DNA from: a virus
DNA: 64,000 bases
Direction: 5' to 3' (one strand)
Virus record (IMG/VR): IMGVR_UViG_3300028607_003725
Coordinates: 1-64,000 of that record
Shown: positions 19,001 through 26,900 of the stretch, piece after piece
Layout of the letters: the number at the start of each line of letters is the position of its first letter
Numbering within the stretch: position 1 is the stretch's first letter
Program-made: the position numbers and the translations under genes
The notes under the pieces: generated by a model
What the model was told of the DNA's origin: nothing
What the model saw: the letters and a program-made list of their open reading frames with translations, nothing else
Databases searched by the model: none

Positions 19001-20960
19001 TGAAGAACAAAAAGTTAGTGGACATTTGTCAGAACAAGAATCAGCACAACTGAGTAATTTAGAAGGTTATCACAAGGCAATGATGAGAAAGTATGAGATG
19101 TATCCTAGAAGGTTTACATTAGATAAACTTTTAGATCCGGATGCGGAGTATCAAAATCTATCCTCCAATGAATATATAGAACCAGCAGATACTTATTCAT
19201 TAGCTGAAAGAATAGCTGGTGCTTCATGGGAGTATGCTACCCATCTTAGATCTCCTATACATTCAAAATTATTTGGAAGATACTCTCCAGAGGAACAGTA
19301 TGATAGATTTGTAATGTATGGTGTTCCTTTTCAATCATGGGCAAGACCTTATGATACTTTTTTGAAACCCTATGCTAGGGGACTAAGGTCCGTTACTGAT
19401 CCATTGCAAGGAGCTATGTCTTTTGCAACGGGAGGATTAATATTTGGAGGAGGCCCTGGGGCCTTAGCTGGAGCAGCAATAGGTGCTGCTTATGGGTCGA
19501 TGCACGGAATGTATAGAGCAATTACTGGTGACACGTATCGCCCACAGAACTTTAAAGATAAGGTAGAGATGCAAGAGTACTTTGATACAATTGAGTATAT
19601 GAAAGCTGAGCAAATGTATATGGCTACAGGAAATCCAGATTATAGACGACAAATGGTAGGGACAATGAGAGGTTGGATTGAAACAAGTGGTGGTCAGTTT
19701 ATGACAGTACCAAATAGTGGAGGTATACAGGGCCATTATGGATATGATCCTGGAAGTTTGTTTGGAACCTCATCAGGACCAGCAGCCAGAGCTGCAAGGT
19801 TAATGAATAATCCATATGCCCAAGGAATTGGGACTGATCAAGGGTTCGGATCACCGTGGAAGGGATTGGCTAATGTTTATCGTCGATTATTTAAAAGTGA
19901 AAAAACAATAAAAATATTTAGAGGAGTTGATAAGTGGCATAGAGGACAAATGGTACAACAGGGTAACTTTGTCGGAGGAGGAAAATATACTCAAAGTAGT
20001 CGTGCCCCTGCATCTCCGATGTATATACCTAAATCTGAAACAGCACTATATACTTCCGGTAGTGCTAAAGATGCAATGTCTTACGGAAGACGAGGCAGAC
20101 GACCTGGAGCTCCTGAACCAACGTTGCTTGAATTTGCTGTTCCAGAAACATATGTTAGCAAAGCTGCAGTACAAATTAAAGGTCGTGATTTTAGTCATTA
20201 TGTTTTTGACGAGGGCATACCTAAACGTTTTTTAAGGAGAGTCTATTCCCCAAAAACAAGCCCCCAGAGTAGAGCCTTAAAAAAAACACAGAATCCAGCA
20301 GCTAAGAGTATAGGTGGAGACAAAGGTTTTGGATCTCCGTGGCAGGGAACAGATGACCAAGAAGCTCTTAACTATGATGCAAATATTAATGTATTCAGCG
20401 GCTTCTCTGCTTTAGCTGCTTGGGATAGACCTTTTTGGACAGCATTCTTAGAGACTCCTGAAGATAAAAGAGATAGAATATTAGATCAGGTAGATACACG
20501 AATGGGTGATATGCTAAAAATTGCATGGGGCAGAGGTGAAGAAGTTGCAATGCCTTCAATGGATGTGTTTTTTAGTAATTATAAAAAACCGTCAGCATTA
20601 GAACCAATAATGGGACCTGATACTGATATATCTGATTATATTACCGTTACTGCCAACTCAAGCGGACTAGATGCTCATGATTTTGGTTTTGGATGGAGAG
20701 ATCAATTAAGACGAATTCAAGATTCTGCTAATGCGATTTTACCGATTAATATTCATGGAAAAGACACTCCTGCCTTTGAAGCATCGGCAGTGTCACAGGG
20801 GGACATAAGTACCGCTTTAACAAAAGTACTAACAAGGATGGGATATGAAGGAGCTAGAATACAAGTAAACTCTATGATGTCCGAAAGAGATGATACCATT
20901 CTTAAACTTAATATAAGACGAGATTCAAGTATAGATATTATAAAGGCGTTATATGGCTAG
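13092..20960 (+). CDS. Giant virion protein in tape-measure position, with intein, RecB-like nuclease and possible ADP-ribosyltransferase domains
   Basis: 2622 aa (2313 after intein removal). Visible parts in order: a hydrophobic helix at 34-46; long helical stretches; a glycine-zipper hydrophobic segment at ~1084-1115; an intein at 1437-1745; a PD-(D/E)XK nuclease signature (GTAIH 1805-1809, D1841, E1855-I-K1857, Q1877, Y1881); a second glycine zipper at ~2113-2140 (FGGGPGALAGAAIGAAYG); a possible ADP-ribosyltransferase-like domain at ~2275-2385; and a C-terminal domain of unknown kind. Position after tail chaperones and before baseplate genes is that of the tape measure, and glycine zippers fit membrane insertion on ejection. 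The nuclease, and perhaps a transferase, would enter the host with the DNA. The family of the whole protein is not recognised, and the 2945-aa neighbour could instead be the length ruler. The 3' end overlaps the next gene by 8 nt. Confidence 0.75.
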   Translation: MATDDYIDDLVNPEEQGESTIAKGIGQAATTLGMFMGIHMAAMFIVTKGKMRAFSALQKSTIPRIRAAATRAATTTHSLTDFIATVGQGKGTVSRLAQSVYASSTSKTAETLRAGWKDISAYEKIGKFRELSRANKTTIVERSVGKYLREAAVFMPSFYIAEHNIGILHDGPEKEAKPAWYNLPGHAIGFAKFVPHMLAIDLGFRGVLHGAKIAASPLRGMLDPLEHSIANSPIADAAVDAYKWAERGAYREKQIAGMKIGDIIDHMGVAKDAFVKSLKSPTRTKMWRRDKEVFSGYERTTNSLYKVYTHHRQHIKVLRSQLYTKKLERYDKRIQKAGLTTEESFRHNFSDFVKFMDEPGISGRTDYQEALYKSNRAASGNELLGKQYYNENAKTPFIARILGLKRAKASDYKAGEKTLGKIYDTASKDKWNEGTDTILGKRKKDFVSKLLSNNTFIQERSGQSVNLDYLDPRYWATKGLNSFPTILGYGVIDLFPFKVMTRRPGDRVMLASGQVPLTPSQQTDAFGRKLFQKESRAGELHVTYKNVYNFSSEFNDGSRGLIMRRAGDKHYSLWDFQGSQGANVADGWVQVGKNIKLALRSDSPKGQRVHYEGLVSATDKNTRMPGEFSSNPFMRFMQEKLSLLDNKGSFPSIFRNLQMVMPEGMQNFFNVSDAVRGSRSRKILEDLKKLSQHKVDDIVQSSHKQMQMLDIVNRTKALSERVRRRSFDSTLSDDYFFNDIIKFLDTNMPGDFLKGKKIRSVDDIFDLASHIRRNVGESNLNMSERELLRVDALLNEARLSKDVLRREVHPELPVEKLKRFIYDYSVNFSRTNNLGKHGIEERMLNKAIKAFENQRITKQQLTDLEVSIFSTDFREVIRDTDFSKGRLLEKIGKDDVSKVIDSIKKGLVNKFSGAADGRSVIDTALANTGMFETAYSKAIDTGIPDLIDTLQLTMDSNPWVAYPTGFKEVLGLGLRWGISTVDKLVSSFGLGWDKGRFSTPGEVIGLQGRRLATFSAALLGYSAVDSVTDASGAFDGTFLDEGLTVGLADQAVRLRMLAAKTYDVLGVDNAARYMEGLMPGSMNVLPGLAIGGLAGGMVGSGIPGAIVGAMVNAYLGPQLKEGPLSFLSIAPPLAPFVSDLTKSYDEVQDIYEGKELLARRKGAGWTLGQTPIEGGRIEGWELHWYPKLKSQYKATPVLYGSKVEQFLAKDVPLLDFSIMDIIDPQYLTYKHYENRPYLIPDTPFTEVPIIGPVLGATLGRAYNLVHPLGQVDPMHVQEAASAFMKGNSYDWKGGAQDTFGPQYRGLGPAGVGLADRQPGQPNIGNIVLSPYDIKPLLAESVYKGWIEWMGLPGFITSAVAWGGDEPFTNVPIAPAATDMDSFARSYWDSNAGDMALTNELFRRFVPRPRTSYETVDLIHNAMPGWIPEHLRTGDPYCLLPDTLVETTNGLTRSEDITDGMLVKTMYGRFYPVSNTVSRPVEEEIYCITLPGLKDFELKVTGEHPFYIKQGDEYKWVLAKNLTTEHRVTYPLLQIQLNNIIDTNIEIDVEAKMAKLLGLLARWTKWGSTLEYRDEIPDNITKEIDSLVKLLSIDLELIKTIVYEHQSDGMAVPLVTSDLAIVLNYLEPFRVKSSTNEIKYRFHSQKAAYNTWTGLLQNKIFSFINNDTLTIRNQFAAEIAYLLDIDIKVTEFEKPYCSFSLVDSKVGPLAILSIENIRKEYYEGNVHTIEVSDDVTYCLPGAIVHNSKITHGELYLPGEGYEAAFNPDLTFPVGMSRLGRSAYDQALGMIGLSNIAEDQEEILEKGTAIHKMVQNQLMMMGATTRIEALVTDPSANLRSYVDVMLKDPRGNEMPLEIKSISAKGFERLDRPKYSHKIQLNSYLAVMGVNRGKFLYVSREDPTKTKQFSLQFDPDMWEQTLGKLREARYLAQEFLSQGYGRAAEGYSYLDRARVLLNSAPYSKEYRETFSLLEEQKVSGHLSEQESAQLSNLEGYHKAMMRKYEMYPRRFTLDKLLDPDAEYQNLSSNEYIEPADTYSLAERIAGASWEYATHLRSPIHSKLFGRYSPEEQYDRFVMYGVPFQSWARPYDTFLKPYARGLRSVTDPLQGAMSFATGGLIFGGGPGALAGAAIGAAYGSMHGMYRAITGDTYRPQNFKDKVEMQEYFDTIEYMKAEQMYMATGNPDYRRQMVGTMRGWIETSGGQFMTVPNSGGIQGHYGYDPGSLFGTSSGPAARAARLMNNPYAQGIGTDQGFGSPWKGLANVYRRLFKSEKTIKIFRGVDKWHRGQMVQQGNFVGGGKYTQSSRAPASPMYIPKSETALYTSGSAKDAMSYGRRGRRPGAPEPTLLEFAVPETYVSKAAVQIKGRDFSHYVFDEGIPKRFLRRVYSPKTSPQSRALKKTQNPAAKSIGGDKGFGSPWQGTDDQEALNYDANINVFSGFSALAAWDRPFWTAFLETPEDKRDRILDQVDTRMGDMLKIAWGRGEEVAMPSMDVFFSNYKKPSALEPIMGPDTDISDYITVTANSSGLDAHDFGFGWRDQLRRIQDSANAILPINIHGKDTPAFEASAVSQGDISTALTKVLTRMGYEGARIQVNSMMSERDDTILKLNIRRDSSIDIIKALYG
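17400..18326 (+). mobile_element. In-frame intein (309 aa) with decayed endonuclease region
   Basis: Residues 1437-1745 of the 2622-aa protein. Block A starts with the nucleophile C1437 in CLLPDTLVETTNG. Block B has T1500-G-E-H1503 (TxxH). The C-terminal blocks give EGNVHTIEVSDDVTYCLPGA and then H1744-N1745, with Ser1746 as the +1 residue. All four splicing residues are present, so splicing is expected. Joining the exteins gives GDPY-SKITHGELYLPGEGY just upstream of the nuclease domain. Between the blocks, KLLGLLARWTKWGS at ~1554-1567 resembles a LAGLIDADG motif but lacks its acidic residue. Confidence 0.88.
18501..18734 (+). other. PD-(D/E)XK (RecB/Cas4-type) nuclease signature within the giant protein
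   Basis: Within residues 1804-1881 the protein shows KGTAIH (H1809), YVDVML (D1841), PLEIKSIS (E1855, K1857) and HKIQLNSYL (Q1877, Y1881), with an SRLGRSAYDQ segment upstream. Order and spacing match the GxxxH...D...ExK...QxxxY pattern of RecB-family nucleases, and every catalytic position is filled. It is expected to cut DNA with a divalent metal. Whether it acts during ejection, packaging or on host DNA is unknown. Confidence 0.75.
19827..19865 (+). repeat. Direct repeat copy 1 flanking the transferase-like domain
   Basis: Encodes IGTDQGFGSPWKG. The second copy at 20310-20348 encodes IGGDKGFGSPWQG (10 of 13 residues identical, DNA more diverged). The pair brackets about 150 residues containing the transferase-like domain. 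Confidence 0.75.
19914..20250 (+). other. Possible ADP-ribosyltransferase-like domain within the giant protein
   Basis: Residues ~2275-2386. KIFRGVDKWHRGQ supplies an arginine (R2277), ALYTSGSAKDAMSYG a T/S strand-helix (T2321), LLEFAVPETYV a core strand, and VFDEGIPKRFL a glutamate (E2374). The order R...T/S...E is that of ADP-ribosyltransferase folds seen in some phage virion proteins. Residue spacing is plausible but the match is by eye and could be an inactive relative. Confidence 0.35.
20310..20348 (+). repeat. Direct repeat copy 2 flanking the transferase-like domain
   Basis: Encodes IGGDKGFGSPWQG, partner of the copy at 19827-19865. Short duplicated borders suggest a domain inserted by recombination, or a repeated binding motif. 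Confidence 0.75.
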
Positions 20961-23900
20961 AATAAATGATATAGAACAAGAACCAATATTTTCTCCTACC
21001 TATAAAGATCCGGAGAGAAGGGCATTAAGCTTAGGTATTCTTTTATCTCTTCCTACATTATTAGGAATAGTACAAAGTAGAGCTAAATTAATAAAAGGTG
21101 GTGTCTTTCAGAGTATGGCAGGTTTTGGTTCAGGAGCGAAGGCCAAGAGTGTACTACTTAAACGGATTGAGGCACTAGCTAATACTCGGCAAGCCGCTCT
21201 TGGTGAAATTGGTTCCTCAATCTCAGAACAACTTAAGGCAAATACTGATTTAATAAATAATCTTATTAGTGATCATAGTGCTGCAGAATTACATTTTGGA
21301 ATTGCGGGTGGTCGTCCTTATAAAGTTACTGGACCGGGTAGCTTGTTACAACAGGAGCTATTCACAGGATCAGCCACCTGGGACACTGCGCAGCATAATC
21401 TATTAATAAAATCGAAGGACGTAGCTCATGCTAAGTATAAAACTGCGCTAAGTGATTGGTGGTTTGGTAATATGCAATTTACAGATAAAAGAGGAGCTTA
21501 TGGGCAGGTCCGGGACAGTATCCTCTCTTTTCAGGGAAACTATCTGAAGCATACTCCTCGTAAATTGGAGGAGTATCTTGTAAATGTTCACGATGTTGTG
21601 CATAGAATATTATTACCGAGATGGCAGAATGGGTATGCTCCAGGAACATCGTATGATATAAATTTAAAAGGCGCATTAATTGAAAAAGATATTCCTATAC
21701 ATAAAGATTTAGTACAGGCAGCTAATGACTTGGCTGAAGCCCGAAGAAAGCTTGCTGACTTTCATGGCAATTATCAATGGTCAGGAGAACAAGTACATAA
21801 AAGATTAATAGAACTTGCTGCACAAGAAACTAAATCCCAAATAGGTGAGGGTTCTGGTTTTGGACCTTGGAGTAAACCTTCGAGATTTTCTGCATTCGAT
21901 AAGGGCGCATTAAATCCTGAGTTTATGTCTATGTTAAAAAATGATGAGTCGTATCGTCTAAATTTTTATAAAAACTTAGAAGCTCTTTATAATAGAGTAA
22001 AAGGGAATACAATAAATCTTCCTCCTTGGGCAACAGGGGTTTCTAGTGAAAATCCATTTATTTTAAGTGATACGATGACTGCGGAATCTACTGACTTTAG
22101 AAATAAGTTATTCCCAGGTAGAGAAAATTATAGTTTTACAAATGCCTCGGTAACAGAATTAACAGAAAAATTAGAAAGCAGAAATACTGGTTTAACTAAA
22201 GAACAAATGAAACATGTTTTGAGTCCGGAGAGATGGGGAGCTTATCATGACTTTCATAAAAAATCATTCGAGAGCATTGATCCTGTTTTTGCTGAACAGG
22301 TCCATGGACAACGAGGAAAAGCCCAACATCTAATAGCAGTAAGAGATTCTTTTCAAGCAGAAGTTAATAAGATAAAACGGAATGTAGTTGACCTGCTCAG
22401 TATGGAAAGAACATCAGGGAATCCAGCATACACTGCCCATATAGAGGCTTTAGCAGAGGCAGCAGGTATGGAGAGAAATCAGTATATTACTTTTATAGAG
22501 GGGTTAAAAATAAAAGCTGAAATTGGAGCTGATCTTAGCGGAAGAATGCCCTTTAAACATGCTAAGATTATAATCATCAGACCAGGACATACACCCATTC
22601 CATTAAACATTCCATTATCAGAATATGGAGCTTTTTTACCAAAAGCAAATTCTAAAATAAACACTTCTCCTTTGTTTTTAGATGCATTTGTACAGCCTAC
22701 CATACAAAATCTTACATCTATAGATGTAGCTATGATGAAAAAAATGCAAGTTAATGTTTCACATTATTTCAGAGATCTAGTACAGTCAGGGTATCAAAGT
22801 TCTGAAAAGGTACAGGGTCTTCATAAAAGTTATTGGGGATCATTTACGTCACTAGTACATACTGAAGTTGCTGGAATTAATCAGAACTTTTTTAGACGAC
22901 AGAAAGTAGTTTCTTCAACTCTGGATATCCTAAGAGGTGCAGTAAAAGAAAGTGGAGTAGGATCAAGAAGATGGTACGCTAAGTTTACTGCAGGCTGGGA
23001 AGCATTACAAGAGATACAAAATATAAGTAAGAGACAATCCACAATTTTAGGTTTAGATTTTGAATTCAATGCTTCTAAAACCTTAGGCTTTGATGCAATT
23101 CAAGGACTAGTGGCAAAGGAAACTACTCGTCCTTATCAGGCTGCTTATCAAATAACTAGAGGGTCTAAAAAACAATTATTTAATCATTGGATTAGACCAG
23201 ATAACTGGGATAATATACGGAATAATGTAAAACGATTTATGATTCAACAAGAAGGTATGGGGGGAATGATTGAGTATTCTAAATTAGAGGCTATAATGCA
23301 AGGAGCACAGGATCCTCTTTCTAAAGGAGAGGCAGTTGTAGATTTTAGTATTGGATTTGATGAGCAGGAGAAAAATTGGAGATTTTTTACCGATGAACAA
23401 AAAATAGATAAATCTATATTTAAAAAAGGATCTATTCAATCTGTTAGAGTTCATACGGAAGCCGGTTCTTTTGTTGAAATAGCTAGAGAAATATTTAGAT
23501 CACCTGATGGAGGTATCAAGTTTTTAACTCATGGAGGAGAAGAGGCAGATCTTATCTTATGGAATAAAAGAATAACTGGTATATTAGAAGAAATTAAACG
23601 AGGAAGAGACTTTGGCATAAGTGAGGGTGAGATAGGGTTGCTAAAAAGATTACATAAGGAAACCTCATTAACTAGTTTGTTAGCAAGAGGAGCATCTTTT
23701 GATACCCACTCAATGGCAATGGTTGTTTTAGCAGAGGAGGCAGGCAGCACTAAGTTTGGATTAACTGATATTTTTCATAAGCTTCTTACCTTATCTGTAG
23801 ATACTAAATTAGTTACTAGAGATGACGTAAGTAATGCTTTGAAAGCAATTGGAGGAGAAATAAAAGAGGGAAAATTGACAAAAGCAGGTAAAGCTGCATT

Positions 23901-26900
23901 AAAGGAATTTCCATTAACCGTACGTAATTCAATAAAACAACATATTCAAGCAAGTCCTCATGTTGTAAAAGAGCTATTATCTATGGGATTAGCAGGGCAT
24001 CATAATCCGGCCTTTGATAATATGATTACAGATTTCAATTCTCTACTGTCAGTACAGCATTATCAAAGAACAAAAATTTACAATCCAGAACTGTTTACTC
24101 GATGGGTACAAGCATATGAGGTTGCTAAACGAATAACAACCGGAAGATCGTTATCTTCGTTCCAGGCTATAGACGTAGTCAGACAACATGAAATGTTTGA
24201 TCCTGATAGAATAAAAAGAGAGGGTGAATTTAAATTATCTTTATTTGGTGGAACTCCTGCATCAGCCGCACAAGCTCATGGCTATTTAACTGGACCAGAA
24301 ACCTATTTGCCTTTTGGAAGATTAGCTAATTTACAGAAGCAGACTCAACAAGTTATGAGTGGAAGATTACTTCCTACTTTAGATTATACGGCAAGTAAAG
24401 ATGTTATGATTGAAACAGCTAAACCTATTTTAGGCCATAGACTGTTAAGTACATCTCAACAATTTTATGCTGAGGAAGATGCAAGGCTGGGAGTGTCTGC
24501 TAATAGATTTGGACTACAAGTAGCGCCCTCAGACCGAGGTGCACCTGGTCTTACTACTAGACGTACTTTATCCGTACTCTATTTATTAGGAGATAATAGA
24601 ATTGTAGGAGAGGACTCTGGGCTTTGGGCTAGCAAAGAAGCTATGAAAAATGCTATTAATTTTCCTAGAAGCGCTTTTGAGGCAGTAAAGGTAGATATTC
24701 CAACAGGATTGCTTAGTAGTACAAATTTAGATAAAATGAATATGTCTCTTTATGATTTTATGCAGTCAATAGGTATTAGCGAAAGAGTTATAGAAATAAC
24801 AAAGCGTAAAATAGGAGAAGATATGTCGCTTAGGGCCTTTATAGAGGCCCATAGTCAGCAAGGTGGAGTTGCAAAAGAGCTATATAGTTCTGAAGAAGCT
24901 ATAATTAGGGAAGCTACTGAACATTTTAATAAAACAGGAAAGGACTACATAAGACCTGGAGATCATATAGCGATAGGAAAAGGTCCAGTAAATTTACAAG
25001 TAGAACAGACCGGTCAAAGATTAACTACTATTACTAGAAGTCCTATTAGTAATCCATTTAATTCAGATGCTCTTATAAAATCTATCACTTATGATACTGA
25101 AAAAAATCAATTTATATTTAATCTTCTAGGAATAAGTAGACCTAGTATTTCTAAGTGGACATTTCAATTAAAGACAGCAAAGCCAATGCTAGTTGGGGTT
25201 GCTAACAATACTTTAGTAGGAAAAGGAATTGATTTAATAGTTGCAATGAAAAAACCGGATGCTGCTCAGACGTTAAACATTCAAATACGTAGAGTATTAC
25301 AGCATATGTACAGAGAACGACTACCAATAGAGGTACAAGTAAAGAGAATGAAAGAAGTTCTGATGAAATCATTTAATTTGGATTCTGCAGAGCTAGATGC
25401 TATGTTTACTATTCGCAAAAGTCCTATTTTGGATGCTAGTCAACGAGAATTATATAAGAGTTCGTTTTTAGCTACTGTTGAATTGAAAGATCCAACTGTT
25501 GCAAAGTTAGATAGTACTAATATTTATCCTAAAGTAGCTGCTCTATTAAAAGAGCAAGGTTTAACTATTAGAAGTATGCAAAAGATTTTTGTTGAGCAAC
25601 ATGCCGATGTCTTACAAGAAATATTCACTGATCTTAAACTTCCTGAAATTAAATCAGAACTTAGTAGTTTATATAGAAAAGCTATAAATTTACATAAAGA
25701 AAGCTTAAATAAATGGATAAAATCTAATCAACATATGAATATTGCAGGTCACGAGGGGTTTCATAGATTTATAGCTGCATCAAAAATGAGAGAAATATTA
25801 GGGAAGGGCTTGGCTTTTCACGACATGGCACTACTACCAAACAGAAGTGCTATGTTAGATGTATTAAATAAAAATAAGCAGCTAGGGCAAAGGCAAATAC
25901 TTAAAGATGTTTTTACAAAAATAACAGAGCATGAAGTTGTAAATGAAATGTTCTTTGCTAATGCAGCATTTTTAGTTGTTGATGAAGGAGTTTTACTGGA
26001 AGATTTATCTGATGTATCTAAATATAAAGGTACACTTAAGAATTTTTACGATACCCCTACGCAGAAATCAGGAAGTTTTTCTTTATGGGAGATGTTAGTA
26101 CGGATGGAGGCAGTTAAGGGCTCTAAGTTTGCTAATAAGTATATGATTCCTGAAATGATATCCTCCATGGGTTGGTATAATACTAATATCAGTTCATCAT
26201 TAAGTGTTCATAGTAAGTTTCTAGATATGTTAAAGGAGGGGTACAATGCTCCTTCTACTATAACTAGTGATCAGATTTATACCCCAGGAATGGCGGCCTT
26301 AGGACACGATATATCTATTTATAGATCTTCTATGCTAGGTGTATCGGAATTAGATGAATTAGTTAAAGAAGGTCTTTTTATTAAAAAAGATATAGAAGTT
26401 TTATTAAGTGATTCTAAACTAATGCTTATTTTGAAGCAACAGTTAGGTGAGGCTTTTGTGGATAGTCATGAGTTTCAGACAAGAAGAGAATCATATATAT
26501 CAGCGTTACGAGATCGTATTCAACGAGGTACAGGAAAGGGTTTTCTTTCTGGGGAAAACTTAGGTAAGATGAATATATTTAAAACAGATAAAGGTGTCAA
26601 TTATATTAAATTTGGTCTTCCTGATATAATGGCTGCTATTGAAAAAAGTGAATCTATCAGCCCTGAATTAAAAACACGCTTAAGAAAAACAGATTTATTT
26701 AGAAATGAGAAAAGTGTATTCTTTTCAAAACTAAGAGTTGCTCTGGAAGGAGTAGAAAGTAATCAAATGGAACGCTCTATGTTAGCCAAAATAGATTGGC
26801 TTAATGTTGACAAAGGATTTCCTAATACTGCATTAGAAGATACATTAGCGAAACTAGAAGTTGCACTATCTGATCATGATAATCCTAAGAAACTTAGAGA

